Assembly: GCF_024125425.1 (NCBI RefSeq)
Contig: NZ_JAMXWN010000015.1
Coordinates: 1-61,388, forward strand
DNA: 61,388 nt
Direction of reading: 5' to 3'
Source: Sporolactobacillus kofuensis
Lineage (GTDB): Bacteria; Bacillota; Bacilli; Bacillales; Sporolactobacillaceae
Shown here piece by piece: positions 51,275-61,388 of the stretch (positions are counted from its first letter, which is position 1; each line of letters begins with the position of its first letter). A program made the translations under genes and the position numbers. The notes beneath the pieces were generated by a model, which worked only from the letters and a program-made list of their open reading frames with translations, was not told where the DNA came from and did not search any database.

Positions 51275-52768
51275 TCAAACTGTTGGCTGTGTGGACAGAT
51301 AGTGATCAAGTCTTTTCAGTACCAGATCTCTGCCGAGCAGTTCCAAAGCTTCCGGAAGTTCAGGTCCATGCTGCGATCCTGTAGCAATGACACGAATCGG
51401 CATGTACAACTTCCATCCGCGTTGTTTCGTTTCTTTCTGAGTTACCTTTATTTTAGGTGCAATGGCTTCGGCTGTCCACTCAGGCAAACTTTTCAGTTCA
51501 CGATCGAACACAGCAAGTACATCATGTACGCCTTCACCATCAAGAATTTTTTGTTCGTCTGTCGTTAATTCTTTCTTCTCAATGTCCTTATTAAAGAACA
51601 TGTCGCATAAATTGACAATATCCGCACCAAAATGCAATTGCTCTTGATACAGAAGGACAACTCGAGTCGCCCAGTCGCGTTCCTTATCGGTCATTTCGGC
51701 CGGAATGAGTCCAGCATCAATCATATAAGGCAAGGTCAGTTCGGCATAGTCTTCTTTAGACAGCTTCTTGATATACTGGCCATTCATCCATTCCAGCTTG
51801 GATTTATCGAACATCGCCGGAGATTTGCTTAATCGATTTGCATCGAAAAGTTTGATGAATTCATCACGCGAAAAGATCTCTTCCTCACCTTTTGGTGACC
51901 AACCAAGCAATGTAATAAAGTTAAAAAGCGCTTCAGGCAGAAAGCCCATGTTCTTGTATTGTTCAATAAACTGAACAATGCTGTTGTCGCGTTTACTTAA
52001 CTTTTTATGTTGTTCATTGACAATCAGTGTCATATGACCGAATACAGGAGGCTCCCAGCCGAAAGCACGGAATAATAAAATTTGTTTCGGAGTATTTGAA
52101 ATATGCTCCTCACCGCGAAGAACATGGGTCATTTTCATCAGATGGTCGTCGACAACAACCGCAAAATTGTAGGTCGGCACACCATTCTGCTTGACGATCA
52201 CAAAATCACTGACGTCGTTCGAGTCAAAGGCTACATGGCCTTTAACAATATCGTCAAATTCAATTTTCTGATCGCCAGGAATACGAAAACGTATCGTTGG
52301 CTTTCTTCCTTCAGCTTCGAACTGTGCTTTTTGTTCGTTCGTCAGGTGCCGGCATTTACCTGAATAGCCAGGTGTTTGGCCATTTGCCATCTGTTCTTCA
52401 CGTTCTGCCTTAAGTTCTTCCGGAGTGCAGTAGCACTTATAAGCAAGCCCTTTGTCCAGCAATTCTTGCCAATATTTTTTGTAAATGTCCAGACGCTCCA
52501 TCTGGCGATATGGGCCATATTCGCCGCCAACATCCACACTTTCATCCCATTCAAGCCCAAGCCATTTTAGAAATTTCAGCTGGCTTTCTTCGCCGCCTTC
52601 GACATTACGTTTCTGGTCGGTATCCTCAATACGAATAATAAACTTGCCGCCTGCATGACGAGCAAATAAATAATTAAAGATTGCAGTACGCGCATTCCCG
52701 ATGTGCAGAAAACCTGTTGGACTCGGCGCATAACGTACCCTGACTTCTTCTGTCAACGCATTCACCAC
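51275..52768 (-). CDS. gltX: Glutamyl-tRNA synthetase
   Basis: This 497-aa class I synthetase has [15 protein letters not shown] (HIGH motif), a Cys-rich insert near [11 protein letters not shown] and KLSKRDNS (KMSKS motif). Bacilli normally use the non-discriminating form that also charges tRNA-Gln. Two GTG codons occur at the start (52768 and 52765) with AAGGA about ten bases upstream. The gap 52769-52959 shows no gene. Confidence 0.96.
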   Translation of the reverse strand: MVNALTEEVRVRYAPSPTGFLHIGNARTAIFNYLFARHAGGKFIIRIEDTDQKRNVEGGEESQLKFLKWLGLEWDESVDVGGEYGPYRQMERLDIYKKYWQELLDKGLAYKCYCTPEELKAEREEQMANGQTPGYSGKCRHLTNEQKAQFEAEGRKPTIRFRIPGDQKIEFDDIVKGHVAFDSNDVSDFVIVKQNGVPTYNFAVVVDDHLMKMTHVLRGEEHISNTPKQILLFRAFGWEPPVFGHMTLIVNEQHKKLSKRDNSIVQFIEQYKNMGFLPEALFNFITLLGWSPKGEEEIFSRDEFIKLFDANRLSKSPAMFDKSKLEWMNGQYIKKLSKEDYAELTLPYMIDAGLIPAEMTDKERDWATRVVLLYQEQLHFGADIVNLCDMFFNKDIEKKELTTDEQKILDGEGVHDVLAVFDRELKSLPEWTAEAIAPKIKVTQKETKQRGWKLYMPIRVIATGSQHGPELPEALELLGRDLVLKRLDHYLSTQPTV

Positions 52769-52959
52769 TTTCTGTTATTCCTTCTTATTTTAGCACGTTC
52801 TTCATAAAGGATGTTCAACAAAATACGGGAAAAGCAATGAGAAATTGTCCGATTTTAACGAAACATGGCCTTTTCTACATATTAGAGCGTCCGCAAAGAA
52901 TGTCACCGTTCGTACGCAACACCAAATCCACCATGTTCGAAAGTGTACTCGTTCAAAAC

Positions 52960-53442
52960 TCAACCTTCTTCTACTTTTTCCAACAAACAGATCGCTTCTG
53001 CAGCAACACCTTCTCCTCGGCCTGTAAAGCCCAGTTTTTCAGTGGTTGTTGCTTTTACGTTCACCTGTCCTGTGTCAATTTGCAGAATAGCGGCAATGGT
53101 TTGACACATATCCGAAATATAAGGTGCAAGTTTTGGTTTCTGTGCAATCACTACACTGTCAACATTACTGATTTCGTATCCTTTAGATCGGACAATGGCC
53201 ACAACTTCTTCAAGAAGTTTCTTAGAATCTGCATCTTTATAAGTCTGGTCCGTATCCGGAAAGTGCTTTCCGATATCTCCTTCAGCCACAGCACCTAATA
53301 ATGCATCACTAATCGCATGAAGCAGTACATCCGCATCGGAGTGGCCAACCAAACCCAGATCATAAGGAATGGTGACGCCGCCAATAATTAATTTACGATT
53401 CTCCGCGAATTGATGCACATCAAAACCATGACCTATTCTCAT
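52960..53442 (-). CDS. ispF: 2-C-methyl-D-erythritol 2,4-cyclodiphosphate synthase
   Basis: This 160-aa MEP-pathway enzyme has the zinc motif GFDVH (Asp8, His10), [19 protein letters not shown] and the terminal [18 protein letters not shown]. The ATG at 53442 has GAGGAGG upstream and lies 4 bp after the ispD stop. Confidence 0.97.
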   Translation of the reverse strand: MRIGHGFDVHQFAENRKLIIGGVTIPYDLGLVGHSDADVLLHAISDALLGAVAEGDIGKHFPDTDQTYKDADSKKLLEEVVAIVRSKGYEISNVDSVVIAQKPKLAPYISDMCQTIAAILQIDTGQVNVKATTTEKLGFTGRGEGVAAEAICLLEKVEEG

Positions 53443-53446
53443 CAAT

Positions 53447-54136
53447 TTATTCCTCCTCTCTCTCCAAAAATATTTGCGCAATGACTAAATCCTCAGGGGT
53501 TGTCAACTTGATGTTGCGGTAGCTTCCTTCAACAATTTTCACCGGTACCCCCATCTGTTCGACCAGTGACGCATCGTCAGTGCCCACGAAATGCGTTTCG
53601 ACACTTTCTTGATGTGCGCGGCGGATCACCGACAATCGAAAAGCCTGTGGGGTTTGTGCAGCCCACAAGCTTTTTCGCTCTAATGTTCGTTTAACTGAAA
53701 AATGAGTGGCTTCTTTAATGGTGTCTTTGACAGGAACGGCTAGGAGCGCTGCCCCATACTCTGCTGCAGCCTCTGCTACTCGCGTAATACCTTGACGAGT
53801 AACAAAGGGACGCGCACCGTCGTGGATCAGAACAGTACTCTTTTGATCTGTTTCAATAGCCGCAAGTCCGTACCGAACGCTCTCCTGACGTTCTTTTCCA
53901 CCTTCAACGAATTTCCGCACTTTTTTCAGATGGTAACCTTCAATCAAGTTAAGGAACTGCTCCCGCTCATCTTTACGAATAACAAGAACAATGCCGGTGC
54001 AAGACGGGTCTGTTTCAAAAACTCTTAACGTATGAATAATAACCGGATCGCCCGCTAAATCCAGCAATACTTTATTTCCTCCGGTGCCCATCCGCCGTCC
54101 TTGACCCGCGGCGAGGACGACCACTTGATAGTCCAT
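53447..54136 (-). CDS. ispD: 2-C-methyl-D-erythritol 4-phosphate cytidylyltransferase
   Basis: This 229-aa nucleotidyltransferase has the CTP-binding [10 protein letters not shown] near residues 8-17, IHDGARPFV and TPQAFR. It works two steps before IspF in the MEP isoprenoid pathway. It follows the yacL gene by 42 bp. Confidence 0.97.
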   Translation of the reverse strand: MDYQVVVLAAGQGRRMGTGGNKVLLDLAGDPVIIHTLRVFETDPSCTGIVLVIRKDEREQFLNLIEGYHLKKVRKFVEGGKERQESVRYGLAAIETDQKSTVLIHDGARPFVTRQGITRVAEAAAEYGAALLAVPVKDTIKEATHFSVKRTLERKSLWAAQTPQAFRLSVIRRAHQESVETHFVGTDDASLVEQMGVPVKIVEGSYRNIKLTTPEDLVIAQIFLEREEE

Positions 54137-54178
54137 CTTAATATGGCCTCCGAACTCAAAGGCGGTATGTTTCTAACA

Positions 54179-55285
54179 TTACAGCGCCTTCTCAAGCAAT
54201 TTAGGCTTGGCAAAAATCATTCGGCCCGCAGATGTCTGCAAAACACTGGTAATGATCACATCAATCGTTTTGCCTATATACCTATGTCCTTCTTCTACCA
54301 CAATCATTGTCCCATCGTCAAGATACCCGACCCCTTGATTTTGTTCTTTTCCATCTTTAATCACTTGAACACGCAGTTCTTCACCTGGAAGAACAACTGG
54401 TTTCACTGCATTTGCGAGATCATTAATATTCAGGACCGGAACCTTCTGAAATTCACACACTTTGTTTAAATTAAAATCATTGGTGACGACAATACCACCA
54501 ATTTCTTTGGCGAGTCGCACGAGTTTGCTGTCCACCTCAGTGATATCATCATAGTCACCTTCATAAAGATCAACATGGATCGAGTGGTCCTTCTGAATTT
54601 TATTTAAGATGTCCAAACCTCGTCGTCCACGGTTTCTCTTCAATACATCTGAAGAATCGGCAATGTGCTGCAGCTCTTCAAGGACAAAGTGCGGAATGAC
54701 CATAGTGCCTTCAAGAAATTTTGTTTGACAAATATCCGCAATCCGGCCATCAATAATCACACTCGTATCAAAGATCTTATATGGAATATAGTCGCCCACT
54801 TGAGCGATCTCAGGTCGTAAATCCTTTTTTCGCTCTCTCGATCTTGACGGTAGACGAAACAGACCGATCAGTTCATCTCGCTTTTTAAAACCAACTTGGA
54901 AAAAGAAATAGCCTAAGAAGATGTAAATAAAAATCGGTAGTACTGTGCTTATTCCAGCTATAGGCAGGCTCGCAAGCGGAATCTGGATTAGGAACGAGAC
55001 TAGTAAGCCAAAGACTAATCCTATCGAACCGAACACGACATCTGTAATCGGTGCCTTTATTATTTTGTCTTCAAAAGTTTTGATTACATTTACTAATGAG
55101 TCCACAAACCAAAAAGATAAAAATGCCATGATGACCGCACCAACCACCATGCCGACAAACGGAGAATCGATCCAATCCGGAATTCCACTTCCTAGATTTA
55201 AAAGCAAAATTATTTTTGGTATATAGACAAAACCTAGCGTACCGCCAATTATTATGAAGAATAGCTGGAGAACTCGTTTTATCAT
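54179..55285 (-). CDS. yacL: PIN/TRAM domain membrane protein YacL
   Basis: This 368-aa protein has four predicted N-terminal transmembrane segments, then a PIN nuclease-like domain ([29 protein letters not shown]) and a C-terminal TRAM domain ([20 protein letters not shown]). The role is not firmly known. The ATG at 55285 has AGGAGG nine bases upstream; a TTG two codons earlier is less likely. radA lies directly upstream with no disA between. Confidence 0.92.
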   Translation of the reverse strand: MIKRVLQLFFIIIGGTLGFVYIPKIILLLNLGSGIPDWIDSPFVGMVVGAVIMAFLSFWFVDSLVNVIKTFEDKIIKAPITDVVFGSIGLVFGLLVSFLIQIPLASLPIAGISTVLPIFIYIFLGYFFFQVGFKKRDELIGLFRLPSRSRERKKDLRPEIAQVGDYIPYKIFDTSVIIDGRIADICQTKFLEGTMVIPHFVLEELQHIADSSDVLKRNRGRRGLDILNKIQKDHSIHVDLYEGDYDDITEVDSKLVRLAKEIGGIVVTNDFNLNKVCEFQKVPVLNINDLANAVKPVVLPGEELRVQVIKDGKEQNQGVGYLDDGTMIVVEEGHRYIGKTIDVIITSVLQTSAGRMIFAKPKLLEKAL

Positions 55286-55400
55286 TTCCAATCACCTCCT
55301 CAAAACATTATAGACAAAATGACAAAATCAAAACTTATTTTCTGCCATTATGTTCCTTTTTTCATAATTTTTACTCAATCTCGTCTTTTTTTCACCTGAT

Positions 55401-56810
55401 TTACAAATCGGAAGGGTAGAATTCAGGTTTGGGCACTTCTTCTTTTTCAGCGCCAAGAGCAAGCTGTATCGCCTGCGCTAATGATTCAATCCCAATTAAT
55501 GCAACACCTTCTGGTGGTGTCCATCCACCTAAGTTCTTTTCGGGTACAAAAATCCGTGTAAAACCAAGTTTGTAGGCTTCATTCACGCGCTGTTCGATTC
55601 GAGAAACCCTTCGTACCTCTCCAGTCAAGCCAATTTCACCAATAAACACATCTGTAATTCTTGTCGGGCGATTATTAAAACTCGAGGCAATACTGATCGC
55701 ACTCGCTAAGTCAACAGCCGGTTCATCCAATTTCACTCCTCCAGCAACATTTACGTATGCATCCTGGTTTTGGAGTAATAGGCCTACCCGTTTTTCTAAC
55801 ACTGCCATAAGAAGAGACACTCGATGGTTATCTAAGCCAGCTGCCATACGGCGGGGATTTCCGAAACTTGTCGGCGTCACTAGTGCCTGAACTTCAACCA
55901 AGAGGGGTCTTGTGCCCTCAATAGAGGCTGCAATTGCAGAACCGGCTGCCCCTTTTGCTCTTTCTTGGAGGAAGATTTCCGATGGATTGGCTACCTCCGA
56001 GAGCCCTTCCTCCTTCATTTCAAACACACCCATTTCATTCGTAGAACCAAAGCGGTTTTTAACCGCCCTAAGGATACGAAAAGTATGATGGCGCTCGCCT
56101 TCAAAATATAATACAGTATCAACCATATGCTCAAGCGTTCTTGGACCAGCAAGAGCACCATTTTTGGTTACATGCCCTACGATAAAAATTGCGATCCCTT
56201 GTTGCTTGGCGAGCCGCAATAGAGATGCCGTACATTCTTTAACTTGAGAAATGCTTCCGGGTGCAGAGGAGAGATCTGAATTGTAGATGGTCTGAATCGA
56301 ATCGATAATCATGATTTCGGGGTTCACATCTTCTATATGGCTTTCGATCTGTCGAATATCCGTTTCTGCCAGTACATACAGTGCATCGGAAGAGACTCCT
56401 AGCCGCGTTGCTCTCATCTTTGTTTGGCGTACAGACTCTTCGCCTGAGATATATAGCACTCTATGCCCGCCTCGAGCAAGCTGATCAGAGGTTTGAAGCA
56501 GCAATGTCGATTTTCCAATCCCTGGGTCACCGCCTACAAGTGTCAAGGAGGCAGGTACAACACCTCCACCAAGAACTCGGTTCAGTTCCGCCATCTCTGT
56601 CTTTATTCTTGGCTCTTCCTCAATTAAAACTTCTGAGAGACGGGACGGCTTACTTACTGGTGCAGCACTTAATCCCGACGATGGCACCGGCGGGCGAATG
56701 GTTTCTTCTACTAATGTGTTCCAATTCTGACAGCCGGGACAACGTCCCATCCATTTTGGGCTTTCATAGCCACATTCCTGACATACAAATACAGTCTTTT
56801 TTTTTGCCAT
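55401..56810 (-). CDS. radA: DNA repair protein RadA (Sms)
   Basis: This 469-aa DnaB-like ATPase has a zinc finger (Cys10, 13, 24, 27 in CQECG...CPGC), Walker [11 protein letters not shown], the RadA motif KNRFGSTNE and a Lon-like C-terminal domain. It drives branch migration in recombination. It follows clpC after a terminator-like hairpin. Confidence 0.97.
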   Translation of the reverse strand: MAKKKTVFVCQECGYESPKWMGRCPGCQNWNTLVEETIRPPVPSSGLSAAPVSKPSRLSEVLIEEEPRIKTEMAELNRVLGGGVVPASLTLVGGDPGIGKSTLLLQTSDQLARGGHRVLYISGEESVRQTKMRATRLGVSSDALYVLAETDIRQIESHIEDVNPEIMIIDSIQTIYNSDLSSAPGSISQVKECTASLLRLAKQQGIAIFIVGHVTKNGALAGPRTLEHMVDTVLYFEGERHHTFRILRAVKNRFGSTNEMGVFEMKEEGLSEVANPSEIFLQERAKGAAGSAIAASIEGTRPLLVEVQALVTPTSFGNPRRMAAGLDNHRVSLLMAVLEKRVGLLLQNQDAYVNVAGGVKLDEPAVDLASAISIASSFNNRPTRITDVFIGEIGLTGEVRRVSRIEQRVNEAYKLGFTRIFVPEKNLGGWTPPEGVALIGIESLAQAIQLALGAEKEEVPKPEFYPSDL

Positions 56811-56863
56811 CTGATCACCGACCCATTACCTTTTCTTTGGTAAATATGCAAGTAAATAAGCAA

Positions 56864-56895
56864 AGAAGCCAAGGCTTAAGAAAACTTTGGCTTCT
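56864..56895 (-). terminator. Terminator-like hairpin after clpC
   Basis: Eleven-bp arms (56864-56874 and 56885-56895, one G-U pair) with a 10-nt loop lie 34 bp after the clpC stop. The T-run on the minus strand is interrupted, so termination may be partial. Confidence 0.6.
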
Positions 56896-56929
56896 AAACA
56901 GTCATTCAAATCCGGAAACTGTTCACGAA

Positions 56930-59380
56930 TTATGGCTTTGCAACTGCCTCTTCCGTCTGCTGATTGACTGTGTATTCTCCATTACTGTAGTCGATCACAA
57001 CATTCGTACCCTTTTTAATATTGCCTTTTAACAGTTCTTCCGACAATTTGTCTTCAACACGACGTTGTAATGCACGGCGGAGCGGTCTCGCTCCGTACTC
57101 AGGATCATAACCTTCTTCAACGATTTGCAATTTCGCCGCATCGGTCAATTCGATAACGATCCCCTGATTTGACAAACGATTTTTAAGTTGATCAGCAAGT
57201 AAGGAAACAATCTCTTTCAACTGTTCTTTTTTCAATTCGTGGAAGACGATGATTTCATCAATTCGGTTCAGAAATTCAGGACGGAACGCGCGTTTTAATT
57301 CACCCATCACCTTTTCCTTCATTTCCTTGTACTCATGACCTTCTTCTCCAACAGAAAAACCGACGTACTTATTCTTTTTGAGCTGACTGGCACCAACATT
57401 GGAAGTCATAATAATTGCGGTGTTACGGAAATCTACTGTTCTTCCTTTCGAGTCCGTCAATCGGCCATCATCAAGGACTTGAAGCAGAATGTTAAATACA
57501 TCCGGATGTGCTTTTTCAATTTCATCAAACAGAATCACCGAATAGGGTTTCTGCCGTACTTTTTCCGTCAGCTGTCCGCCTTCTTCATGACCAACATATC
57601 CAGGAGGTGAGCCAACCAATCGTGATGTCGTATGTTTCTCCATGTACTCCGACATGTCGATACGGATAATCGCTTCTTCGTCACCAAATAAGGTTTCTGC
57701 AACTGCTCTTGCAAGTTCTGTTTTACCAACTCCCGTCGGTCCAAGAAAAATAAAGGACCCAATCGGACGTTTCGGATCTTTCAAACCAGCGCGAGCTCTG
57801 CGAATAGCATGTGAAATCGCATCAATGGCTTCGTTCTGGCCGACAACGCGTTCATGAAGAACATTTTCCATGTTCAGCAGCCGTTCACTTTCTTTTTGTT
57901 CAAGCTTTACAACTGGTACTCCGGTCCAGTTTGCAACAACGAGCGCGACATCATCAGGCAATACTTGCGTGTTTTCCTTGCCTTGCTTTTCTTTCCATTC
58001 TTTCTTGCAAACATCAACTTGTTCTTTTAGCTTCTGTTCATGATCACGGAGTGAAGCCGCTTTTTCGAATTCTTGGCTTTGAACAGCTGCATCCTTCTCC
58101 TTCTTTACCGTTTCCAATCTCTGTTCTAGTTCTTTCAGATTTGGCGGAGCGGTATACGAACGCAGGCGTACTTTAGACGCTGCTTCGTCGATCAAATCAA
58201 TCGCTTTATCTGGAAGAAAGCGATCTGAAATATAACGATCAGACAGTCTTACTGCCTCTTCAATCGCTTCATCTGTAATTTTTACGCGGTGATGCGCCTC
58301 ATAGCGATCACGCAAACCCTTCAGGATCTGCACGGATTGTTCTTTCGTCGGCTCTTTCACCTTAATTGGCTGAAAACGTCTTTCTAGCGCAGCATCCTTC
58401 TCAATGTACTTTCGGTATTCATCAAGAGTGGTTGCACCAATGCATTGAAGCTCACCACGGGACAGGGAAGGCTTTAGGATATTCGATGCATCAATTGCGC
58501 CTTCAGCGCCACCTGCTCCAATTAAAGTGTGCAATTCATCAATGAATAAGATGACATTGCCTGCCTGGCGTATTTCATCCATCACTTTCTTCAGACGATC
58601 TTCAAATTCACCACGATATTTCGTACCGGCTACCACAGTACCCATATCTAGGGTCATGACCCGCTTGTCTCGAAGAATTTCCGGAACCTCGTTATTAACA
58701 ATTTCTTGTGCTAATCCCTCAGCTACTGCTGTCTTACCAACACCAGGCTCACCGATCAGAACCGGATTATTCTTTGTTCTCCGGCTAAGCACTTCGATCA
58801 CTCGCTCTATTTCTTTGCTTCGTCCGATTACCGGATCAAGCGCACCTTCGCTTGCCATAGCCGTAAGATCTCTTGCAAGACTATCCAGTGTTGGTGTACT
58901 TGCATGAGAGGTACTTCTTCCTTGAGTATTGCTTGAAGTCGCTTCATGGCTACCTAATAGTTGCAATACTTGCTGGCGTGCTTTATTAAGACTGACTCCT
59001 AAATTGTTTAACACACGGGCAGCTACACCTTCACCTTCACGGATCAAGCCCAGCAAAATATGTTCTGTCCCTACGTATGAGTGACCAATTTTTCTTGCTT
59101 CGTCCATTGAAAGCTCGATGACCCGTTTGGCGCGTGGTGTATAATGCGGCGTTTGCACTTCTTCACTACCGCGACCAATTAACGCCTCAACTTCCTTCTG
59201 AATTTTTTCAGGATCCAGATTTAAAGCGAGCAACGCCTTCGCAGCGATACCATCGCCTTCACGTACGAGGCCGAGCAGAATATGTTCTGTTCCAATATTG
59301 TTATGCCCGAGACGCATTGCTTCTTCTTGAGATAGCGCGAGCACTTTTTGAGCACGTTCTGTAAATCGTCCAAACATCAT
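56930..59380 (-). CDS. clpC: AAA+ ATPase ClpC (unfoldase of the ClpCP protease)
   Basis: This 816-aa ATPase has two Clp N repeats ([20 protein letters not shown]), AAA1 with Walker A GEPGVGKT, a middle/UVR coiled coil ([17 protein letters not shown]), and AAA2 with Walker A GPTGVGKT and the ClpP-binding VGFSV-type loop region. It degrades misfolded and regulatory proteins with ClpP. The ATG at 59380 has AAGGAGG upstream and gives the Bacillus N-terminus. mcsA and mcsB, which normally lie between ctsR and clpC, are absent. Confidence 0.97.
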   Translation of the reverse strand: MMFGRFTERAQKVLALSQEEAMRLGHNNIGTEHILLGLVREGDGIAAKALLALNLDPEKIQKEVEALIGRGSEEVQTPHYTPRAKRVIELSMDEARKIGHSYVGTEHILLGLIREGEGVAARVLNNLGVSLNKARQQVLQLLGSHEATSSNTQGRSTSHASTPTLDSLARDLTAMASEGALDPVIGRSKEIERVIEVLSRRTKNNPVLIGEPGVGKTAVAEGLAQEIVNNEVPEILRDKRVMTLDMGTVVAGTKYRGEFEDRLKKVMDEIRQAGNVILFIDELHTLIGAGGAEGAIDASNILKPSLSRGELQCIGATTLDEYRKYIEKDAALERRFQPIKVKEPTKEQSVQILKGLRDRYEAHHRVKITDEAIEEAVRLSDRYISDRFLPDKAIDLIDEAASKVRLRSYTAPPNLKELEQRLETVKKEKDAAVQSQEFEKAASLRDHEQKLKEQVDVCKKEWKEKQGKENTQVLPDDVALVVANWTGVPVVKLEQKESERLLNMENVLHERVVGQNEAIDAISHAIRRARAGLKDPKRPIGSFIFLGPTGVGKTELARAVAETLFGDEEAIIRIDMSEYMEKHTTSRLVGSPPGYVGHEEGGQLTEKVRQKPYSVILFDEIEKAHPDVFNILLQVLDDGRLTDSKGRTVDFRNTAIIMTSNVGASQLKKNKYVGFSVGEEGHEYKEMKEKVMGELKRAFRPEFLNRIDEIIVFHELKKEQLKEIVSLLADQLKNRLSNQGIVIELTDAAKLQIVEEGYDPEYGARPLRRALQRRVEDKLSEELLKGNIKKGTNVVIDYSNGEYTVNQQTEEAVAKP

Positions 59381-59668
59381 AATGGTGGCCTCCTTTAGTT
59401 GCTGTCTCTGTTCACTGGCCTTCGTCAATCTATACTTCTTCAAAAAAACCTTTACCTGTAAACTATTCAGTGCATGGTTTCTTTGATCTTTCTTAATTCA
59501 TGCGCGTAATGCCTAAACCCGTGCTTCTGTCATCAAAAAATCACTGACCGATATACATATTATTCGGCAAAAGGTTGTTCAAATCCTCTTTCTCCATCGA
59601 GTAATCTCTGGTTGGAGAATTCTCAAACAGTTTACCTTCAATGCATTGCCAACTTAATGGGATATCTT

Positions 59669-59698
59669 ATTATAGCCAATCAAGTCTGCATTTACCAA
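59669..59698 (-). promoter_or_regulatory. Possible clpC promoter in the ctsR-clpC gap
   Basis: On the minus strand TTGGTA (59698-59693) and a perfect TATAAT (59674-59669) are 18 bp apart. No CtsR heptad pair is visible around it. The 363-bp gap 59381-59743 contains no McsA Cys motifs and no McsB-like frame. Confidence 0.35.
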
Positions 59699-59743
59699 GA
59701 GGAAGCCTCTGCAGATGTGCACCCACAAGTGAAAGTTCATCGG

Positions 59744-60202
59744 TTATCTGCTATAGGTAAGTGATTTGAGCATTGTCTTCAAAATATTCGCACGCATTTC
59801 ATCCCTTAGTGGGCTATCCACATTAAGAATAGGATGATCAATTGCGCTAATCATCAAACGTGCTTCTCGTTCACTGATGACTTCTTCCTCTAGTAAATGC
59901 ACAATAATTGATTGTGCCATGTTCTCGGTAACTTTGTACCCAATCAGCCCAATCATCTCATCAATAAGATCGGCATCGGTCACCGGACGAACCTTAATTA
60001 CTTGAATGTAGCCACCGCCGCCGCGTTTACTTTCAACAACATAGCCACGTTCAATTGAAAATCGTGTCTTTAGCACATAATTGATCTGCGATGGAACACA
60101 CTGAAATTTTTCAGCCAATTCGCTTCTCTTTAATTTGATGATATCGCTCGAGTCCAGAATTTCTTTTATATATTTTTCAATAATATCGGATATATTCCTC
60201 AT
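59744..60202 (-). CDS. ctsR: Heat-shock repressor CtsR
   Basis: This 152-aa repressor starts MRNISDIIEKYIKEILDSSD, has the winged helix ending in the tetraglycine wing SKRGGGGYIQV (about 59-69), and a four-helix dimerisation domain. The glycine-rich loop is the intrinsic heat sensor in Bacillus CtsR. A CtsR box lies 20 bp upstream, so the gene represses itself. With mcsB missing here, release from DNA would depend on heat sensing alone. Confidence 0.97.
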   Translation of the reverse strand: MRNISDIIEKYIKEILDSSDIIKLKRSELAEKFQCVPSQINYVLKTRFSIERGYVVESKRGGGGYIQVIKVRPVTDADLIDEMIGLIGYKVTENMAQSIIVHLLEEEVISEREARLMISAIDHPILNVDSPLRDEMRANILKTMLKSLTYSR

Positions 60203-60222
60203 CGGGGCACCCTCTCCCTGAC

Positions 60223-60239
60223 TTTGACTAACTTTGACT
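60223..60239 (-). promoter_or_regulatory. CtsR operator upstream of ctsR
   Basis: Two direct heptads AGTCAAA (60239-60233 and 60229-60223) separated by 3 bp match the CtsR consensus RGTCAAANANRGTCAAA except for the third spacer base. They overlap the expected transcription start of the ctsR promoter. Confidence 0.92.
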
Positions 60240-60247
60240 ATAGAATT

Positions 60248-60276
60248 ATTATGAACGATTTTGTTTAAATAATCAA
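60248..60276 (-). promoter_or_regulatory. Sigma-A promoter of ctsR
   Basis: On the minus strand TTGATT (60276-60271) and CATAAT (60253-60248) are 17 bp apart, directly upstream of the CtsR operator. The stretch 60277-60493 holds nothing else I can support. Confidence 0.65.
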
Positions 60277-60493
60277 CCTAGCTTTCAATTTCCCTCTCTC
60301 AAAGCTACTTCGAACACCATAGATTACAACATCAAAAGTGCTTCGATTGCGTGCTTGCCGTAGGCACACTGAGAATCTCCTCGAACAACCAATATCCGCA
60401 AATCTCGCCAGGACGCCATCAACAAGAGCAATCTCGCAAGCATCGACTATTGCTGCATTTTACATAAAAAACTTTATACTTCTTTTTCTTTTC

Positions 60494-60535
60494 AAAAAAA
60501 AGCGGTACTTTTGATTGTTAATCAAAAGTACCGCT
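60494..60535 (-). terminator. Strong terminator of the rrn-tRNA transcript
   Basis: Perfect 16-bp arms (60501-60516 and 60520-60535) with a 3-nt loop are followed on the minus strand by eight T. It ends the tRNA cluster 45 bp after tRNA-Ala. Confidence 0.92.
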
Positions 60536-60579
60536 CTTACAGCCAGTCCCACCGGCTAATTCTGAAAATAGTGATTAAG

Positions 60580-60652
60580 TGGAGCCTAGGGGGATCGAAC
60601 CCCTGACCTCCTGCGTGCAAAGCAGGCGCTCTCCCAGCTGAGCTAAGGCCCC
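60580..60652 (-). tRNA. tRNA-Ala (anticodon TGC)
   Basis: A full cloverleaf with loop TTTGCAC shows the G3-U70 pair that marks alanine tRNAs. CCA is not encoded (CTT follows the discriminator A). It is the last gene of the cluster. Confidence 0.97.
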
Positions 60653-60733
60653 ATTTAAATGCGTACCGCGATTGATACAATCGCCGTCGGACGTTAAATT
60701 GAAACGCATAAACCGTCCGTTCTTTCATAACAA

Positions 60734-60807
60734 TCGGGAAGACAGGATTTGAACCTGCGACCCCCACGTCCCGAACGTGGTGCTCTACCAAGCTGAGCCA
60801 CTTCCCG
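60734..60807 (-). tRNA. tRNA-Pro (anticodon CGG)
   Basis: The cloverleaf has anticodon stem CCACG/CGTGG and loop TTCGGGA, giving CGG, where B. subtilis has TGG in the same position. CCA is not encoded. Confidence 0.92.
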
Positions 60808-60811
60808 ATAA

Positions 60812-60888
<77 letters not shown>

Positions 60889-60901
60889 AAAAAATATAAA
60901 A

Positions 60902-60990
60902 TGGTGCCGAGAGCCGGACTTGAACCGGCACGGTAGTCACCTACCGCAGGATTTTAAGTCCTGTGCGTCTGCCAATTTCGCCATCCCGGC
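60902..60990 (-). tRNA. tRNA-Leu (anticodon TAA)
   Basis: This is a class II tRNA with a long variable arm (about 89 nt), loop CTTAAAA giving TAA, and CCA encoded. Confidence 0.95.
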
Positions 60991-60999
60991 ATATAAATT

Positions 61000-61074
61000 T
61001 GGAGCGGAAGACGGGATTCAAACCCGCGACCCCCACCATGGCAAGGTGATGTTCTATCACTGAACTACTTCCGC
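61000..61074 (-). tRNA. tRNA-Gly (anticodon GCC)
   Basis: The acceptor GCGGAAG/CTTCCGC, loop TTGCCAT giving GCC, and discriminator T are visible. CCA is encoded. Confidence 0.95.
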
Positions 61075-61089
61075 ATATTAATAAACAAA

Positions 61090-61164
61090 TGGTGAGCCAC
61101 GAAGGATTTGAACCTTCGACCCTCTGATTAAAAGTCAGATGCTCTACCCCTGAGCTAGTGGCTC
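61090..61164 (-). tRNA. tRNA-Lys (anticodon TTT)
   Basis: The acceptor GAGCCAC/GTGGCTC and loop CTTTTAA giving TTT are visible. CCA is encoded. Only 15 bp separate it from tRNA-Gly, where B. subtilis has a further tRNA-Leu. Confidence 0.95.
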
Positions 61165-61176
61165 ACAGTGAAGAAG

Positions 61177-61249
61177 TGCCGGTCAGAGGACTTGAACCCC
61201 CAACCTACTGATTACGATTCAGTTGCTCTACCAATTGAGCTAGACCGGC
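61177..61249 (-). tRNA. tRNA-Thr (anticodon CGT)
   Basis: The acceptor GCCGGTC/GACCGGC and loop ATCGTAA giving CGT are visible. CCA is not encoded (CTT follows the discriminator A). Confidence 0.93.
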
Positions 61250-61256
61250 ATAAAAA

Positions 61257-61329
61257 TGGAGGATATAGGGCTCGAACCTATGACCCTCTGCTTGTAAGGC
61301 AGACGCTCTCCCAGCTGAGCTAATCCTCC
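61257..61329 (-). tRNA. tRNA-Val (anticodon TAC)
   Basis: The acceptor GGAGGAT/ATCCTCC and loop CTTACAA giving TAC are visible. CCA is not encoded. It lies 5 bp after the 5S rRNA end. Confidence 0.95.
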
Positions 61330-61334
61330 ATAAG

Positions 61335-61388
61335 GCCTGGCAGTGACCTACTCTCACAGGGGGACAGCCCCCAATTACCATCGGCACA
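61335..61388 (-). rRNA. rrf: 5S ribosomal RNA, 3' part (cut by window edge)
   Basis: The minus strand reads CCGATGGTAATTGGGGGC, then CCCCCTGTGAGAGTAGGTCA, and ends CTGCCAGGC, the conserved 3' third of Firmicutes 5S rRNA. The 5' part lies outside the window. The order 5S then tRNAs is the Bacillus rrn pattern. Confidence 0.95.

Noticed and set aside
59381-59743. Possible McsA remnant or CtsR box in the ctsR-clpC gap
   Set aside because: No CxxC motif, no kinase-like frame and no heptad pair were found; a 28-codon frame there is too short to support.

Overview
The window is a near-complete stretch of the ribosomal-protein and RNA-polymerase super-region of an endospore-forming member of the Bacillales (Bacillota). 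The evidence for this is gerD, cwlD, salA, pdaB, sigH, a YjcZ-type and a CotF-type spore protein, a cysteine-type T-box, CtsR boxes, and strong A+G-rich ribosome binding sites. The gene order is the Bacillus subtilis origin-proximal order read in reverse: 5S rRNA-tRNAs-ctsR-clpC-radA-yacL-ispDF-gltX-cysES-mrnC-rlmB-rae1-sigH-secE-nusG-rplKAJL-rpoBC-str-S10-spc-alpha-ecf-truA-rplM-rpsI-ybaK-cwlD-salA-gerD-pdaB. Almost everything is on the minus strand. A position in or near Sporolactobacillaceae is a weak guess from the gene losses listed below.

Right edge to left: the 3' end of a 5S rRNA gene (61335-61388) is followed by eight tRNA genes and a strong terminator. The CtsR heat-shock locus (ctsR, clpC) comes next, without mcsA or mcsB between the two genes. 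Then come radA and yacL without disA, isoprenoid genes ispD-ispF, gltX, and a T-box-controlled cysE-cysS-mrnC-rlmB-rae1 operon. sigH, secE and nusG follow, with no rpmG between sigH and secE. Next are the rplK-rplA and rplJ-rplL operons (with an L10 leader and attenuator), rpoB-rpoC, and ybxF-rpsL-rpsG-fusA-tuf. The roughly 14.5 kb S10-spc-alpha cluster runs from rpsJ to rplQ, and the ECF energizing module (ecfA1, ecfA2, ecfT), truA, rplM and rpsI complete the core.

Between rpsI and ybaK (about 4.2-9.9 kb) the conserved order is interrupted by an accessory island. It holds small sporulation-type genes, a DUF3189-type protein, a second zinc-type ribosomal protein S14 gene with its own promoter, a zinc alcohol dehydrogenase, and the remains of an integrative element. 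That element was inserted at the 3' end of rpsI: it leaves an integrase C-terminal fragment, a duplicated 24-bp att-like sequence and a displaced terminator. A GC-rich structured repeat lies inside it. The left end (1-4.2 kb) is the sporulation/germination block. At the extreme left are two tandem consensus sigma-A promoters reading out of the window, as expected for another rrn operon.

Most of the window is ordinary, highly conserved core. The parts worth a second look are the island, the reading frame without a start codon upstream of ybaK, the duplicated S14, and the pattern of missing conserved neighbours (mcsAB, disA, rpmG, kbaA).
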